Source: Bacteroidales bacterium
Lineage (GTDB): Bacteria > Bacteroidota > Bacteroidia > Bacteroidales > UBA932
Length of the DNA stretch: 64,000 bases
Assembly: GCA_017446775.1 (NCBI GenBank)
Contig: JAFSQE010000032.1
Span: 62,001 to 126,000, forward strand
Reading direction: 5' to 3'
This document shows, one piece after another, positions 38,524-47,211 of this stretch. The translations under genes were made by a program, and so were the position numbers. The notes beneath the pieces are model-generated. The model saw only the letters and a program-made list of their open reading frames with translations, ran no database searches and was not told where the DNA came from. Within the stretch, counting starts at the first letter, position 1; each line of letters begins with the position of its first letter.

Positions 38524-38547
38524 AAGGCAGCCTTGCGGGCTGCCCTT
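38524..38547 (-). terminator. Terminator of the OmpA/acyltransferase operon
   Basis: GGCAGCC pairs with GGCTGCC around a TTGCG loop; on the minus strand the hairpin is followed by a T-rich tract, as expected for rho-independent termination. It lies between two convergent genes. Confidence 0.8.
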
Positions 38548-38566
38548 CAATCTATTCAGGTTTCTG

Positions 38567-39253
38567 CTACTTTGCAGCCTCTGCCTCGGCCTCGGCAATC
38601 ATTGCCTGGTTGGCGGTGATGTAAACCTCTACCCGGCGGTTCTGCGCACGCCCATCCTTGGTCTCGTTGGAGGCTACGGGCATCGAATAGGACTTGCCTT
38701 CTGTTGTCATGCGCTCTGCCGCGATGCCGGCATCCGTAAGGAAACTCTTCACAGAATTTGCGCGTTCCAGAGAAAGACGCTCGTTTACCGCATCGCTGCC
38801 GGTGTTATCCGTATGCCCCCAGATGGTGATGTCGGTCTCTGGCATGTCGGCCATAGTGGCAGCAAACTCTTTAAGCGATTTCTTGGCCACGTCGCTAAGA
38901 TTGGATTTGTTGGTTGCGAAAAGGATTCCGCTCTCAAAGGTAACCTTTACCGATGTCAGGTTATTTGCGTCGGTAACGGTCTCTACCTTGGCCCCCTCGA
39001 GGGCTTTCAGCTCCTCTGCCTTCTTGTCCATCTTGTCACCGATAATGGCACCGGCACCTGCGCCCACAATTGCACCGATCGCAGAACCGATGGCAGCACT
39101 TTTGGCATCCTTGCCCAGCAGCGCACCAGCTGCGGCACCCGCAGCAGCACCGCCACCACTGCCGATAGCGGTACCCTTGGCCAGGTTGGACCAGGTACCA
39201 CAACTACTTAGAATCATGCAAACGCCTGCGGCGAGTAAAATAAATTTCTTCAT
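38567..39253 (-). CDS. OmpA-family lipoprotein with glycine-zipper domain
   Basis: A 228-residue outer-membrane lipoprotein: lipobox LSSC, a Gly/Ala-rich glycine-zipper segment (about 25-75, GSGGGAAAGAAAGALLG), then an OmpA C-terminal peptidoglycan-binding domain with ILFATNKSNLSD, WGHTDNTGSDAVNERLSLERA and GKSYSMPVASNETKDGRAQNRRVEV. The conserved Asp and Arg that bind diaminopimelate are present. It likely tethers the outer membrane to the wall. The gene follows the acyltransferase gene after 3 nt. Confidence 0.93.
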   Translation of the reverse strand: MKKFILLAAGVCMILSSCGTWSNLAKGTAIGSGGGAAAGAAAGALLGKDAKSAAIGSAIGAIVGAGAGAIIGDKMDKKAEELKALEGAKVETVTDANNLTSVKVTFESGILFATNKSNLSDVAKKSLKEFAATMADMPETDITIWGHTDNTGSDAVNERLSLERANSVKSFLTDAGIAAERMTTEGKSYSMPVASNETKDGRAQNRRVEVYITANQAMIAEAEAEAAK

Positions 39254-39256
39254 ATT

Positions 39257-40396
39257 CTATTTTTTATTCAAATGAGCTGCATAAAGCTCTAATAATCCAT
39301 TATATACCTCAGACGGCATACCCTCCGTTTCACTCCTTAACCGCTCCAGCAGCCGCTCGCGGTCTTCTGCCGTATAGAGGCCCTGGCGCAGGTAGTTGTC
39401 GCTGCCGGAAAGGATATCGGCCGCCGCATAGTTGGTTGGCCAGAGTTTGAACAGGCCGCTTATCCGCTCGTCCACAATCTTTGCCAGGACGCGGAACTTG
39501 TCGTTGTGCTGGGCGCTGTCGGCCTTGAGCAGCTCCTCCTTTGTGAGCGGCTTGCCAAAGGCGATGTGGATACGCCCCTTCTGCTGCCTGAGCCCCTGGA
39601 GCATGCTGTTGACATCTTCCCCGGGCTGCTTGTGGTAATACCCCTGACGCGCCTTGGTAATCTGCTCCAGCACCTTGAGCGCACCGCAGGTTTCGTATTC
39701 GTAGGATATGGCGACCGGCATCAGCTTAAGCTCCGAGAAATTCTCGAAGAAGCTGCCCGTGCCGCTCATGTCCAGCATCTTCAGCAGACCCTGCTCCGTA
39801 CGGTCGTACCCGTCTTTGGTGCGGCCGCTGCGGTGAGCTATCCACACCGACCGTTCTCCGGATGAAACCTTGCCCCGGATATAAGACGACAGCACCTTGG
39901 AGGTGGTATACACCACGCGCGGGTTGTCGCTGCGCACCACCTTTATCATGCGGTTTGCCCGCATCACCGCCTCAATTTCCGGTGTGTCCAGCAGATTGTC
40001 TCCAGCCGCTATCTCCGTTGTGGGCAGATTGTTGGAAAACATGGTCAGCTCTATAAGCGCCGGATCCAGGATAATATCGCGATGGGTAGAGAGAAGCACG
40101 AACTTTTCTACTGAACCATCGCTATTGATAAACGACTCCAATCCACTGTAGCTAAGGCTACTGTGTGTGAGCTCAAGATCCCTGAGCACCACCTTGGATA
40201 TGACCTTGTCCTGGAATTCGTCTATAGAGCGGCAGCTGCTTATCAGCTCCGGCAGGTATCCCTCTTCCCTGTCGGGAAACAAAAACTTGCCGGAAGAAGC
40301 CACCAGCGGACTCTGCGCCATCACGGGCATTACCGCCGCCGCCTCGGCATCGGTATAGGGCCTGATATCTTTGTAGACGTCTTCCATCTCAATCAT
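39257..40396 (-). CDS. PlsC-like glycerolipid acyltransferase
   Basis: A 379-residue protein with an acyltransferase core. STHRDIILDPALI supplies the HX4D catalytic motif (HRDIILD), and downstream GDNLLDTPEIEAVMR and the later SGRTKDG stretch (probable glycerol-phosphate-binding region) match the PlsB/PlsC superfamily as found in Bacteroidota. It would acylate glycerol 3-phosphate or a lysophospholipid; which one is not decidable from the sequence. Its start overlaps the upstream membrane protein by 8 nt. Confidence 0.82.
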   Translation of the reverse strand: MIEMEDVYKDIRPYTDAEAAAVMPVMAQSPLVASSGKFLFPDREEGYLPELISSCRSIDEFQDKVISKVVLRDLELTHSSLSYSGLESFINSDGSVEKFVLLSTHRDIILDPALIELTMFSNNLPTTEIAAGDNLLDTPEIEAVMRANRMIKVVRSDNPRVVYTTSKVLSSYIRGKVSSGERSVWIAHRSGRTKDGYDRTEQGLLKMLDMSGTGSFFENFSELKLMPVAISYEYETCGALKVLEQITKARQGYYHKQPGEDVNSMLQGLRQQKGRIHIAFGKPLTKEELLKADSAQHNDKFRVLAKIVDERISGLFKLWPTNYAAADILSGSDNYLRQGLYTAEDRERLLERLRSETEGMPSEVYNGLLELYAAHLNKK

Positions 40397-41069
40397 TTCT
40401 TATTGTGAGGGTCACGCATGCAGACACCCCCATCACCGCCGCCGCAAGGGCGCCGGAAACAATAGGCAGGGCACTCATCTGCACCTCAACCACATAATCT
40501 ATCGTTGCCATAACGGCAAAAAGGGCAATCGAAACCGCAAGCAGGGCATACCACAGACGCCAGCGCAACACACTGTGCAGCAGCAACACCACCACAATCA
40601 GCGCCACCGGGAACATCAGCAGATAATATGGCCGGCCAAAGGCCAGCGCCATCGCGGCAAATATCACAACCGCCACGCAACTGCCAAACAGCCATCCTTT
40701 CGCATGGCGGATGGCAGCCACTTTTGCAGCGCTGGAGCGCAGCGAGCTGGCTGTAGACCTTCTTTTTGCGCCGAACAGACCCGATGTATACACAAATGCC
40801 GATATTGCCGCAACCGCAGCCAGCAGCGCAAAAAAGGCCACCGCACCCCAGGTTTCGCCCATCGGCAGTTTAGAGACCAGAAAACCTGCCACGAAAGCAA
40901 CCGCAACCGCCACAACCGCCTTGCAGATGTAAGAAAGAATCTGCTTGGCAGGCATCTTGCCGCGCACCACACTGAAGCAGATAAGGGCGCACAGCAGTGC
41001 CACGGCTATGGAACACAGCAGGATCGTCAGGCCATTATTGGCCGCAAGTCTATCCAGAAATATCAACAT
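40389..41069 (-). CDS. Integral membrane protein, unknown function
   Basis: A 226-residue Ala/Val-rich protein with about seven hydrophobic helices and a basic cytoplasmic-type loop (FGAKRRSTASSLRSSAAK) near the middle. I do not recognise a family. It overlaps the acyltransferase gene, so it may have a role linked to membrane lipid synthesis, but that is context only. Confidence 0.72.
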   Translation of the reverse strand: MLIFLDRLAANNGLTILLCSIAVALLCALICFSVVRGKMPAKQILSYICKAVVAVAVAFVAGFLVSKLPMGETWGAVAFFALLAAVAAISAFVYTSGLFGAKRRSTASSLRSSAAKVAAIRHAKGWLFGSCVAVVIFAAMALAFGRPYYLLMFPVALIVVVLLLHSVLRWRLWYALLAVSIALFAVMATIDYVVEVQMSALPIVSGALAAAVMGVSACVTLTIRND

Positions 41070-41118
41070 TACCAGATATTTTCAACAAATATGCAAAAAA
41101 TTCCAACAAATACAATGC

Positions 41119-42345
41119 CTATCTGCGCTTCAAAAGAGAAGAGTCGCCATAACTTAGAAAGCGGAATCCGTTTTCAAGCGCAAAGCGGTACTGATCGCGC
41201 CACTGCTCCCCGATAAATGCGGCGATAAGCAGCAGCAATGTGCTCTTGGGCTGGTGGAAATTTGTAACCAGATAATCCACCACGCGGTATCTGAAGCCCG
41301 GGACTATTATTAATCTTGTCCTTGCGGTGATTTTATCTAAATCATTATCATCAAGATATTTGATTAGTGCAGATATCGCCTCCTGAGTAGTTACGGCATA
41401 ACCCTGTTCGCGATACGGCTCCCACTGATCCACGTCACCCGGAGCACCCGCCTCTAAGCAATGCACACCCAGGTAATAGAGCGATTCCAGCGTCCTGGTA
41501 GAGGTCGTCCCCACAGATATCACCTTACCTGTGCCGATGTAGCCCAGAAGAGTATTCAGGAAGGCTTTTGTAACCACAAAGGGCTCGCTGTGCATGTTGT
41601 GCTCCGCAACATTGTCCCCTTTTACGGGGAGAAAAGTCCCGGCACCGACATGCAGCGTGACATAACCGGTTTCGATACAGCGGCTGCGGATGGAAGCCAT
41701 CACCCTGGAAGTAAAGTGCAAACCGGCCGTAGGTGCCGCCACAGAGCCCTCCCAGCGGGCATAAGTGGTCTGATAGCGGGTATAATCTATGGTTTCTGTG
41801 TCGCGGTTAAGATAGGGCGGAATTGGCATGTTGCCACACATCTCCATTATGCGCGAGAACGATTCGCCGCCCTGCCAGCTGAATTCCACAATGCAGGTGT
41901 TATCCAGCCGTTCAACCATCACCGCCGTAAGGTGCAACGCCTCCAGAGCGGTGGCATCATCCCCATGGCAATGGTCGGTAACCAGGGTTACAGGTCCCTT
42001 GAAACGCTTGAGATTCCCTACCATACACTTAAAGCGGCAACTTGAGGTAGACGCGAAACAAACCTGATAGTCAGAAGGCTGATATGGTTCAAGACAGAAT
42101 ATCTCTATAAGGGCGCCACTCTCGCGACGGAAGAATATTCTGGCCGGAATAACCTTGGTCTCGTTAAACACCATAAAGGCGTTTTCAGGCAAATAAGCGG
42201 CGATATTCCGGAAGGATTCCTTGATAAAATTACCGTCCAGATTAATCAGCAGGTTTGAATCGTCCCTGTCTGGGAGCGGATAGCGGGCAATCCTGCCGTC
42301 GGGGAGGGGATAATCGTAGTTGTTTATATCGATATCTACACGCAT
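41119..42345 (-). CDS. queA: S-adenosylmethionine:tRNA ribosyltransferase-isomerase
   Basis: A 408-residue enzyme that adds the epoxycyclopentane precursor from SAM onto 7-aminomethyl-deazaguanine in tRNA during queuosine synthesis. It opens with YPLPDGRIARYPLPDRDDSNLL, has MVFNETKVIPARI, the middle GSVAAPTAGLHFT, HVGAGTFLPV and near the end TNFHQPKSTLLLLIAAFIG, all classic QueA sequences. The N-terminal domain is more divergent than usual. TACCTTTG lies 17 nt upstream of the ATG. Confidence 0.95.
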   Translation of the reverse strand: MRVDIDINNYDYPLPDGRIARYPLPDRDDSNLLINLDGNFIKESFRNIAAYLPENAFMVFNETKVIPARIFFRRESGALIEIFCLEPYQPSDYQVCFASTSSCRFKCMVGNLKRFKGPVTLVTDHCHGDDATALEALHLTAVMVERLDNTCIVEFSWQGGESFSRIMEMCGNMPIPPYLNRDTETIDYTRYQTTYARWEGSVAAPTAGLHFTSRVMASIRSRCIETGYVTLHVGAGTFLPVKGDNVAEHNMHSEPFVVTKAFLNTLLGYIGTGKVISVGTTSTRTLESLYYLGVHCLEAGAPGDVDQWEPYREQGYAVTTQEAISALIKYLDDNDLDKITARTRLIIVPGFRYRVVDYLVTNFHQPKSTLLLLIAAFIGEQWRDQYRFALENGFRFLSYGDSSLLKRR

Positions 42346-42362
42346 TTTCTCACGATTTGGAG

Positions 42363-42370
42363 CAAAGGTA
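42363..42370 (-). promoter_or_regulatory. -7 box of queA
   Basis: TACCTTTG on the minus strand, 17 nt before the queA start codon. Confidence 0.62.
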
Positions 42371-42479
42371 AAAAATGCACAGAATTTTGGTCAAAATATC
42401 TATTTGAAGTATCGCTTTAGATTATCAATTTGTATAGATTTGTAAATCCACGTATCAAGATTGGCAATTGGTCGGGGCT

Positions 42480-42512
42480 TTTGCACGATTCACATTTGTT
42501 CGCCACATCTTG
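42480..42512 (+). repeat. Imperfect direct repeat, distal copy
   Basis: TTTGCAC followed by TCA, ATTTGT, CGC and ACAT at the same spacing as the copy at 42834-42866; 24 of 33 bases agree. The -7-like part reads CACATCTT here, so it is not a good promoter. Candidate regulator-binding site. Confidence 0.5.
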
Positions 42513-42833
42513 GGAGCCATTTGTTAATTTTGTTTCATAACTTTTTGTTATACTAATATATGTCAGTTTATAATTAGCGTATTCTCAGATACTTATAGTA
42601 TTTATATGCACCATAAGAATAGATACGGGGCGCCTATTGATGTAACCAGGGGGCATTACAGGCCCCAAAAGGCCACTATTTGGCATATATTGCATAACTA
42701 TCTATTGAATACCCAGTATTTTATATATTTTAACTACTCTAATGCTTGAATATATTTTAGCCTGGATTACCCCAGTAAGTCCATACCACTTTTGATTATA
42801 TCTGTAATTCACAATTGTAATTTACAAGATTGA

Positions 42834-42866
42834 TTTGCACACATCAAATTTGTGCGCTACATTTGT
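42834..42866 (+). repeat. Imperfect direct repeat, promoter-proximal copy with inverted repeat
   Basis: Same block as 42480-42512. Here it contains the inverted repeat GCACA-N9-TGTGC just upstream of and overlapping the TACATTTG box of the XRE gene, an arrangement expected of an autoregulatory operator. Confidence 0.5.
42858..42865 (+). promoter_or_regulatory. -7 box of the XRE regulator gene
   Basis: TACATTTG, 24 nt before the ATG at 42890, inside the proximal repeat. Confidence 0.62.
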
Positions 42867-42889
42867 ATTGGACAGTTTACAGAAATTAT

Positions 42890-43537
42890 ATGGAAGAAAG
42901 ACTTAAACTTTTCCTTGCAATGGAAGGACTTTCGCCGAGCCAGTTTGCCGACAAGCTCGGAGTCCAGCGTTCCGGGGTCTCTCACCTGCTCTCCGGGAGG
43001 AACAAGCCCAGCTTCGAATTCATCAGCAAGATGATGGTCGCCTTTCCCAAGATCAACCCCGACTGGCTGATTATGGGAACCGGCAAGGCATACCGGGACT
43101 TCCCCACTTCTGCCGCTCAAGTTTCAGAACCTCAACCGGCCGTGCCCTCTGCACCGGCTGCAGATATGGAAGACATGCCAGATGAACTGATATCACCCAC
43201 CCTGCCCAATACTGAAGCTATACTTGAAGAAAACACTGTAAACAACGATGAATTAGGCCTTTTCTCTGCCCATACCGCACCAAAACCGGCAGCAGAAACC
43301 GCAGAAACCGCCCCCAGAACAGCCGTTGCGGCGGCCAATCCCGCACAGAACATCCCGGCTGCGGCCCCTGCCCCACAAATCAGGCAAGCGGCTGCTCCTC
43401 AATCTATTGCGGCGCCCCAGCCTCAGAAATATCCCGCCGAGAATCGCGTAAAACAGCAACCCGCGCCCGCTGCCAACGGCAAGCGCATCGTCCAAATCAC
43501 CATTTTGTACAGCGACGGCACCTTCGAGGTCAGGTAG
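42890..43537 (+). CDS. XRE-family helix-turn-helix regulator with disordered tail
   Basis: A 215-residue DNA-binding protein. Residues 1-65 are an XRE/Cro-type HTH (RLKLFLAMEGLSPSQFADKL, then VQRSGVSHLLSGRNKPS as the recognition region, then INPDWLIMGTGKAY). The middle ~120 residues are Ala/Pro/Glu-rich and probably disordered, and the end VQITILYSDGTFEVR looks like a short beta-hairpin. Relatives are common in Bacteroidota and of unknown regulon. The frame could start 20 codons earlier, but that lies before the promoter, so the ATG at 42890 is chosen. Confidence 0.86.
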   Translation: MEERLKLFLAMEGLSPSQFADKLGVQRSGVSHLLSGRNKPSFEFISKMMVAFPKINPDWLIMGTGKAYRDFPTSAAQVSEPQPAVPSAPAADMEDMPDELISPTLPNTEAILEENTVNNDELGLFSAHTAPKPAAETAETAPRTAVAAANPAQNIPAAAPAPQIRQAAAPQSIAAPQPQKYPAENRVKQQPAPAANGKRIVQITILYSDGTFEVR

Positions 43538-43586
43538 CGCCTGCCCGCAACGCGCGCACCCGTCTTCACAACTAGCACCCTCTCTT

Positions 43587-43613
43587 CGCACACGTACACA
43601 CGCGCGCACGCAC
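43587..43613. other. 27-nt perfectly alternating pyrimidine-purine tract
   Basis: Every step from 43587 to 43613 alternates pyrimidine and purine, including CGCGCGCA. Such tracts can adopt left-handed Z-DNA under supercoiling. It lies just upstream of the pyrD promoter. Confidence 0.6.
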
Positions 43614-43629
43614 TTATTATAGGTGCGTG
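43607..43629 (+). terminator. Hairpin between the XRE gene and pyrD
   Basis: CACGCAC pairs with GTGCGTG around a 9-nt AT-rich loop and is followed by TAAAACTTTTTC. It could end XRE transcription; it also sits in the upstream part of the pyrD promoter. Confidence 0.45.
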
Positions 43630-43642
43630 TAAAACTTTTTCA

Positions 43643-43650
43643 TATATTTG
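43643..43650 (+). promoter_or_regulatory. -7 box of pyrD, 5 nt from its start codon
   Basis: TATATTTG followed by TACGT and ATG at 43656. It argues against the longer frame starting at 43623. Confidence 0.65.
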
Positions 43651-43655
43651 TACGT

Positions 43656-44696
43656 ATGTACAGATTGTTGATAAGACCCCTGCTGTTCCTTTTCCCCGCC
43701 GAGAGTGCCCACCACATCGCAATGGGTTGTCTTAAGATAGCCCGCTTCATCCCTGGTATGCGCGCCATGATAAGGCTGCGCTACTGCCGCAAGAGCAAAC
43801 AACTGGAGCGCGAGCTGTTCGGCATCAGGTTCCCGAATCCGGTTGGAATCGCCGCCGGACTGGACAAGAACGGCGAATATTACAACGATCTGGCAAACTT
43901 TGGCTTTGGTTTTATCGAGATTGGTGCGCTGACCCCAAAGCCACAGAACGGCAACCCCACCCCCCGCTGCTTCCGTCTGCCCAAAGACCGCGCCCTGGTC
44001 AACCGGATGGGGATGAACAACCACGGCGCTACGGCTGCGCTAAAGAACCTCAAGAAGCACAATCCCCGCATAATCGTGGGGGCCAACATAGCCAAAAACT
44101 CCACCACCGGCAACGGTGCCGCATACAAGGATTACTGCCGCTCGCTATCGCTGCTGTACGATTTCGTGGACTTTTTTGTGCTGAACGTCTCCTGCCCCAA
44201 CGTTTCAGGGTTGCAGCAGCTGCAGGATAACGAGATGCTCTCGCAGATTATCGACAGCGTGGTGGAGGTGCGCCGCTACAACGAGCACTCCCGCCCCATC
44301 CTGCTAAAGATTTCTCCCGATATCACGCATCAGCAGCTGGATTCCATAATCCACCTTTGCCTTATAAACGGCATCGACGGCATCGTGGCCACCAACACCA
44401 CCCGCAGCCGCGAAGGGCTCAAGTCTGCAGAGAAAGCCATTGCCGCCGCCGGAGAAGGAGGCCTGAGCGGCGCCCCGCTCTTTGAAAAGTCGCTCGAGAC
44501 GGTGAAATATATCCACCAGAAAAGCAACGGCCTGCTGCCGGTTATTGCCTGCGGCGGCATCATGACCCCCGCCCAGGCTTCGCAGATGCTGGATGCGGGC
44601 GCCTCGCTGGTAGAGGTTTACACCGGCTTCATATACAACGGTCCCGGCTTCGCAAAGCGCATTGTAAAATATCTGAAAAAACAAACCAAGAGATGA
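43656..44696 (+). CDS. pyrD: Dihydroorotate dehydrogenase, quinone type (class 2)
   Basis: A 346-residue FMN enzyme oxidising dihydroorotate to orotate in pyrimidine synthesis. Class 2 features are the N-terminal membrane-associating helices (MYRLLIRPLLFLFPAESAHH) and the catalytic Ser region FFVLNVSCPNVSGL. FMN-site stretches include GIAAGLDKNGE, NRMGMNNHG, ATNTTRSREGL and IACGGIMTP. It sits apart from carAB but in the same pathway. It overlaps cinA by 4 nt. Confidence 0.96.
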   Translation: MYRLLIRPLLFLFPAESAHHIAMGCLKIARFIPGMRAMIRLRYCRKSKQLERELFGIRFPNPVGIAAGLDKNGEYYNDLANFGFGFIEIGALTPKPQNGNPTPRCFRLPKDRALVNRMGMNNHGATAALKNLKKHNPRIIVGANIAKNSTTGNGAAYKDYCRSLSLLYDFVDFFVLNVSCPNVSGLQQLQDNEMLSQIIDSVVEVRRYNEHSRPILLKISPDITHQQLDSIIHLCLINGIDGIVATNTTRSREGLKSAEKAIAAAGEGGLSGAPLFEKSLETVKYIHQKSNGLLPVIACGGIMTPAQASQMLDAGASLVEVYTGFIYNGPGFAKRIVKYLKKQTKR

Positions 44697-46000
44697 AAAC
44701 GGCTGCCATTTGTGCCATTGGAGATGAGATACTCATCGGTCAGATTGTTGACACCAACTCTTCGCACATCTCCCGTGCGCTGGGCGCCATCGGAGTGCGG
44801 GTAGCGGGCATTTCTGCCATTGGCGACGACCGCGCCACCATAATCTCGCATATTGACAATCTGTTGAAAAACAACGATATAGTGATTGTTACCGGCGGCC
44901 TTGGCCCCACCAGAGACGATATCACCAAAGATGCCCTGGCAACCCTTTCAGGCGCTAAGGGATACCGCCGCAGCGAAGAGCAGACGGCCATTATAGAGAG
45001 CATCCTCAGCCGCCGTGGCATCGAGATGCTGGAGGCCAACCGCGCCCAGGCCGACGTCCCCGACACCGCCCGCGTGATAGTAAACAAGCTGGGCACCGCA
45101 CCCATCATGGAGTTCGTTTTCGAACCGGACCGATACGGACACAAGGCGCTGCTATACTCCATGCCCGGTGTGCCATACGAGACCCTGGCCGCCCTGGGCG
45201 ACGTTACCGAGGCCATCAAAAGCCACTTTGACACAGACGGAATACTCCACCGCACCATCTGCACATTCGGAATGGCAGAATCGGTGCTGGCCAAAACGAT
45301 AGAGGCGTGGGAAAGCGCCCTGCCCGATTATCTTCACCTGGCATACCTGCCCAACGCCATTTACGGCGTAAGGCTGCGCCTGTCGCTGTACGGCGCCGGC
45401 GAACCCGGTCGCAAAGATGCGATGGACGTGGCTGTGAAAGAGCTCTACGGCCTTCTTGGCAATTACATTTATGGTGAAGGAGAAGATACCCTGCAGACGG
45501 TGATTCCCCGTCTGTTGCAATCTCCCCCTCAGGCGGCATATCAGGAGACCATTGCGGCGGCAGAATCGTGCACAGGCGGCCTTGTATCCAACCTTATAAC
45601 CAGCGTACCGGGCAGCAGCGCATATTACAAAGGGAGCGTGACCAGCTATGCCAACGAGGTAAAAATCAACCTTTTGAACGTACCGGAAGAGATACTGGAG
45701 AAATACGGTGCCGTGAGCCGGGAGTGTGCAGAGGCCATGGCGCGCGGCGCAGCGATTCTGCTTGACACCGACTGGAGCGTGGCCACCACCGGCATTGCAG
45801 GCCCGGGCGGCGGCAGCGAAGCCAAACCCGTGGGGACCTGCTGGACTGCCGCGGCACACCGCAATCCCTTTACCGGCGAGGTGGAGGTCGTCTCCAGACT
45901 GGTGCGCAGCGCCTCTGCCAGCCGCGAGGTAAACATGCAGCGCTTTGCCTCAAACGCCCTTAACCTGCTGCGGCTATTCATGCAACAAAAATTATTGTAA
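44693..46000 (+). CDS. cinA: CinA-family protein (MoaB-like domain plus NMN deamidase domain)
   Basis: A 435-residue cytoplasmic protein. The N-terminal MoaB/molybdopterin-binding-like domain has GDEILIGQIVDTNSSHI and VTGGLGPTRDDITK; the C-terminal PncC-type domain, probably nicotinamide-mononucleotide amidohydrolase, has AAESCTGGLVSNLIT, GSAYYKGSVTSYANEVK and TTGIAGPGGGSEAKPVG. In other bacteria such fused proteins take part in NAD recycling. The start overlaps the pyrD stop. Confidence 0.94.
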   Translation: MKTAAICAIGDEILIGQIVDTNSSHISRALGAIGVRVAGISAIGDDRATIISHIDNLLKNNDIVIVTGGLGPTRDDITKDALATLSGAKGYRRSEEQTAIIESILSRRGIEMLEANRAQADVPDTARVIVNKLGTAPIMEFVFEPDRYGHKALLYSMPGVPYETLAALGDVTEAIKSHFDTDGILHRTICTFGMAESVLAKTIEAWESALPDYLHLAYLPNAIYGVRLRLSLYGAGEPGRKDAMDVAVKELYGLLGNYIYGEGEDTLQTVIPRLLQSPPQAAYQETIAAAESCTGGLVSNLITSVPGSSAYYKGSVTSYANEVKINLLNVPEEILEKYGAVSRECAEAMARGAAILLDTDWSVATTGIAGPGGGSEAKPVGTCWTAAAHRNPFTGEVEVVSRLVRSASASREVNMQRFASNALNLLRLFMQQKLL

Positions 46001-46004
46001 ATAT

Positions 46005-47210
46005 ATGATTATGAAAAAACTTTTGACCCTTATCGGATGCTTTGCGTTAGCATCATCCACCCTGCTCAGCGCTCAGCCGCGCCAGGAGATCAAGTTCAAG
46101 GATTATACCTTTACAACCGTCAAGGAACTCCCCGTCACCCCTGTCAAGAACCAGGCAAGCAGCGGTACCTGCTGGTGCTACTCCGCTATCTCATTCATCG
46201 AATCTGAAATCATGCGTATGGGCGGCCCCGAGACCGACCTGGCAGAGATGTTTGTGGTGAGCAAGGCCTATGCCGACAAGGCAGAGAAATATGTCCGTCT
46301 GGACGGCGTGCTGAACTTTGCACAGGGCAGCTCCTGCGAAGATGTTTTCCACATCTGGGAGGATTACGGCATCGTGCCCCAGGAGGTGATGCCGGGCCTC
46401 AACTACGGCGAGAAGCTCAACCGCCACAGCGAACTCTGCAACGGCATGAAGGGCTTTCTGGACGCAGTTGTAAAGAACCCCAACAAGAAGCTCTCCACCG
46501 CGTGGAAACGCGCCCTGCAGGGGATTCTGGATGCATATCTTGGCCCCTGCCCGGAAGAATTCGAGTATAACGGCAAGAAATATACTCCCAAGAGCTATGC
46601 AGAGTCGCTTGGCCTTAAGCCAGAGGACTATGTATCCATCACTTCGTTTACCCATCACCCCTTCTACAGCCAGTTTGTGCTGGAGGTAGAGGATAACTGG
46701 CGCTGGGACTACAGCTACAACGTACCTCTGGAAGAGATGATGGAGATTATCTACAACGCCATAGACAAGGGCTACACCGTAGCCTGGGGTTCCGATGTCA
46801 GCGAAGCCGGCTTCACCCGCAACGGCATCGCTATAAACCCCGACCTTTCTGGGGTAGAGGCTGCAGGCAGCGACCAGGAGCGCTGGGTTGGCGTATCCCC
46901 CGAGGATAAAGCCAGACAACTGGAGAAGATGCGCGCAGACGCACCCGAGATTGTAGTTACACAGGAGATGCGCCAGGAGGGCTTCGACAACAAAACCACT
47001 ACCGACGACCACGGCATGCACATCTACGGCACTGCCAAGGACCAGGACGGCAACAACTTCTTCCTTGTGAAGAACTCCTGGGGCGAGACCGGCAAATACA
47101 ACGGCATCTGGTACGCATCCGACTCTTTTGTGCGCCACAAGACACTGAACATCATGGTGCACAAGAACGCCATCCCCAAGGAGATCCGCAAGAAGATGGG
47201 GATAAACTAA
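46005..47210 (+). CDS. Exported C1B-family cysteine peptidase (bleomycin-hydrolase-like)
   Basis: A 401-residue papain-fold aminopeptidase. It has a signal peptide (about 1-24, ending LLSAQ), then the catalytic Gln/Cys in NQASSGTCWCYSA, the His in DDHGMHIYG and the Asn in VKNSWGETG. Bleomycin hydrolases and PepC are normally cytoplasmic hexamers; the leader here suggests an exported variant, as seen in other Bacteroidota. Two ATGs (46005 and 46011) both give a signal peptide. It lies 4 nt after cinA. Confidence 0.92.
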   Translation: MIMKKLLTLIGCFALASSTLLSAQPRQEIKFKDYTFTTVKELPVTPVKNQASSGTCWCYSAISFIESEIMRMGGPETDLAEMFVVSKAYADKAEKYVRLDGVLNFAQGSSCEDVFHIWEDYGIVPQEVMPGLNYGEKLNRHSELCNGMKGFLDAVVKNPNKKLSTAWKRALQGILDAYLGPCPEEFEYNGKKYTPKSYAESLGLKPEDYVSITSFTHHPFYSQFVLEVEDNWRWDYSYNVPLEEMMEIIYNAIDKGYTVAWGSDVSEAGFTRNGIAINPDLSGVEAAGSDQERWVGVSPEDKARQLEKMRADAPEIVVTQEMRQEGFDNKTTTDDHGMHIYGTAKDQDGNNFFLVKNSWGETGKYNGIWYASDSFVRHKTLNIMVHKNAIPKEIRKKMGIN

Positions 47211-47211
47211 G

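Larger units (their letters stand above)
42346..42889. other. AT-rich intergenic regulatory region between queA and the XRE gene
   Basis: This 544-bp spacer is far more AT-rich than the flanking genes and has no convincing reading frame, tRNA or RNA fold that I can see. It contains the divergent queA promoter at the left end, the XRE promoter at the right end, a 33-bp sequence repeated imperfectly at 42480-42512 and 42834-42866 (24 of 33 identical), and an imperfect palindrome centred on CAATTG near 42815. It may also hold silencer or replication-associated sites, which cannot be shown. Confidence 0.6.

Noticed and set aside
42346..42889. Hidden tRNA or small gene in the largest intergenic gap
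   Set aside because: I found no cloverleaf-like pairing, no anticodon-arm pattern and no frame with recognisable content; the region looks regulatory.
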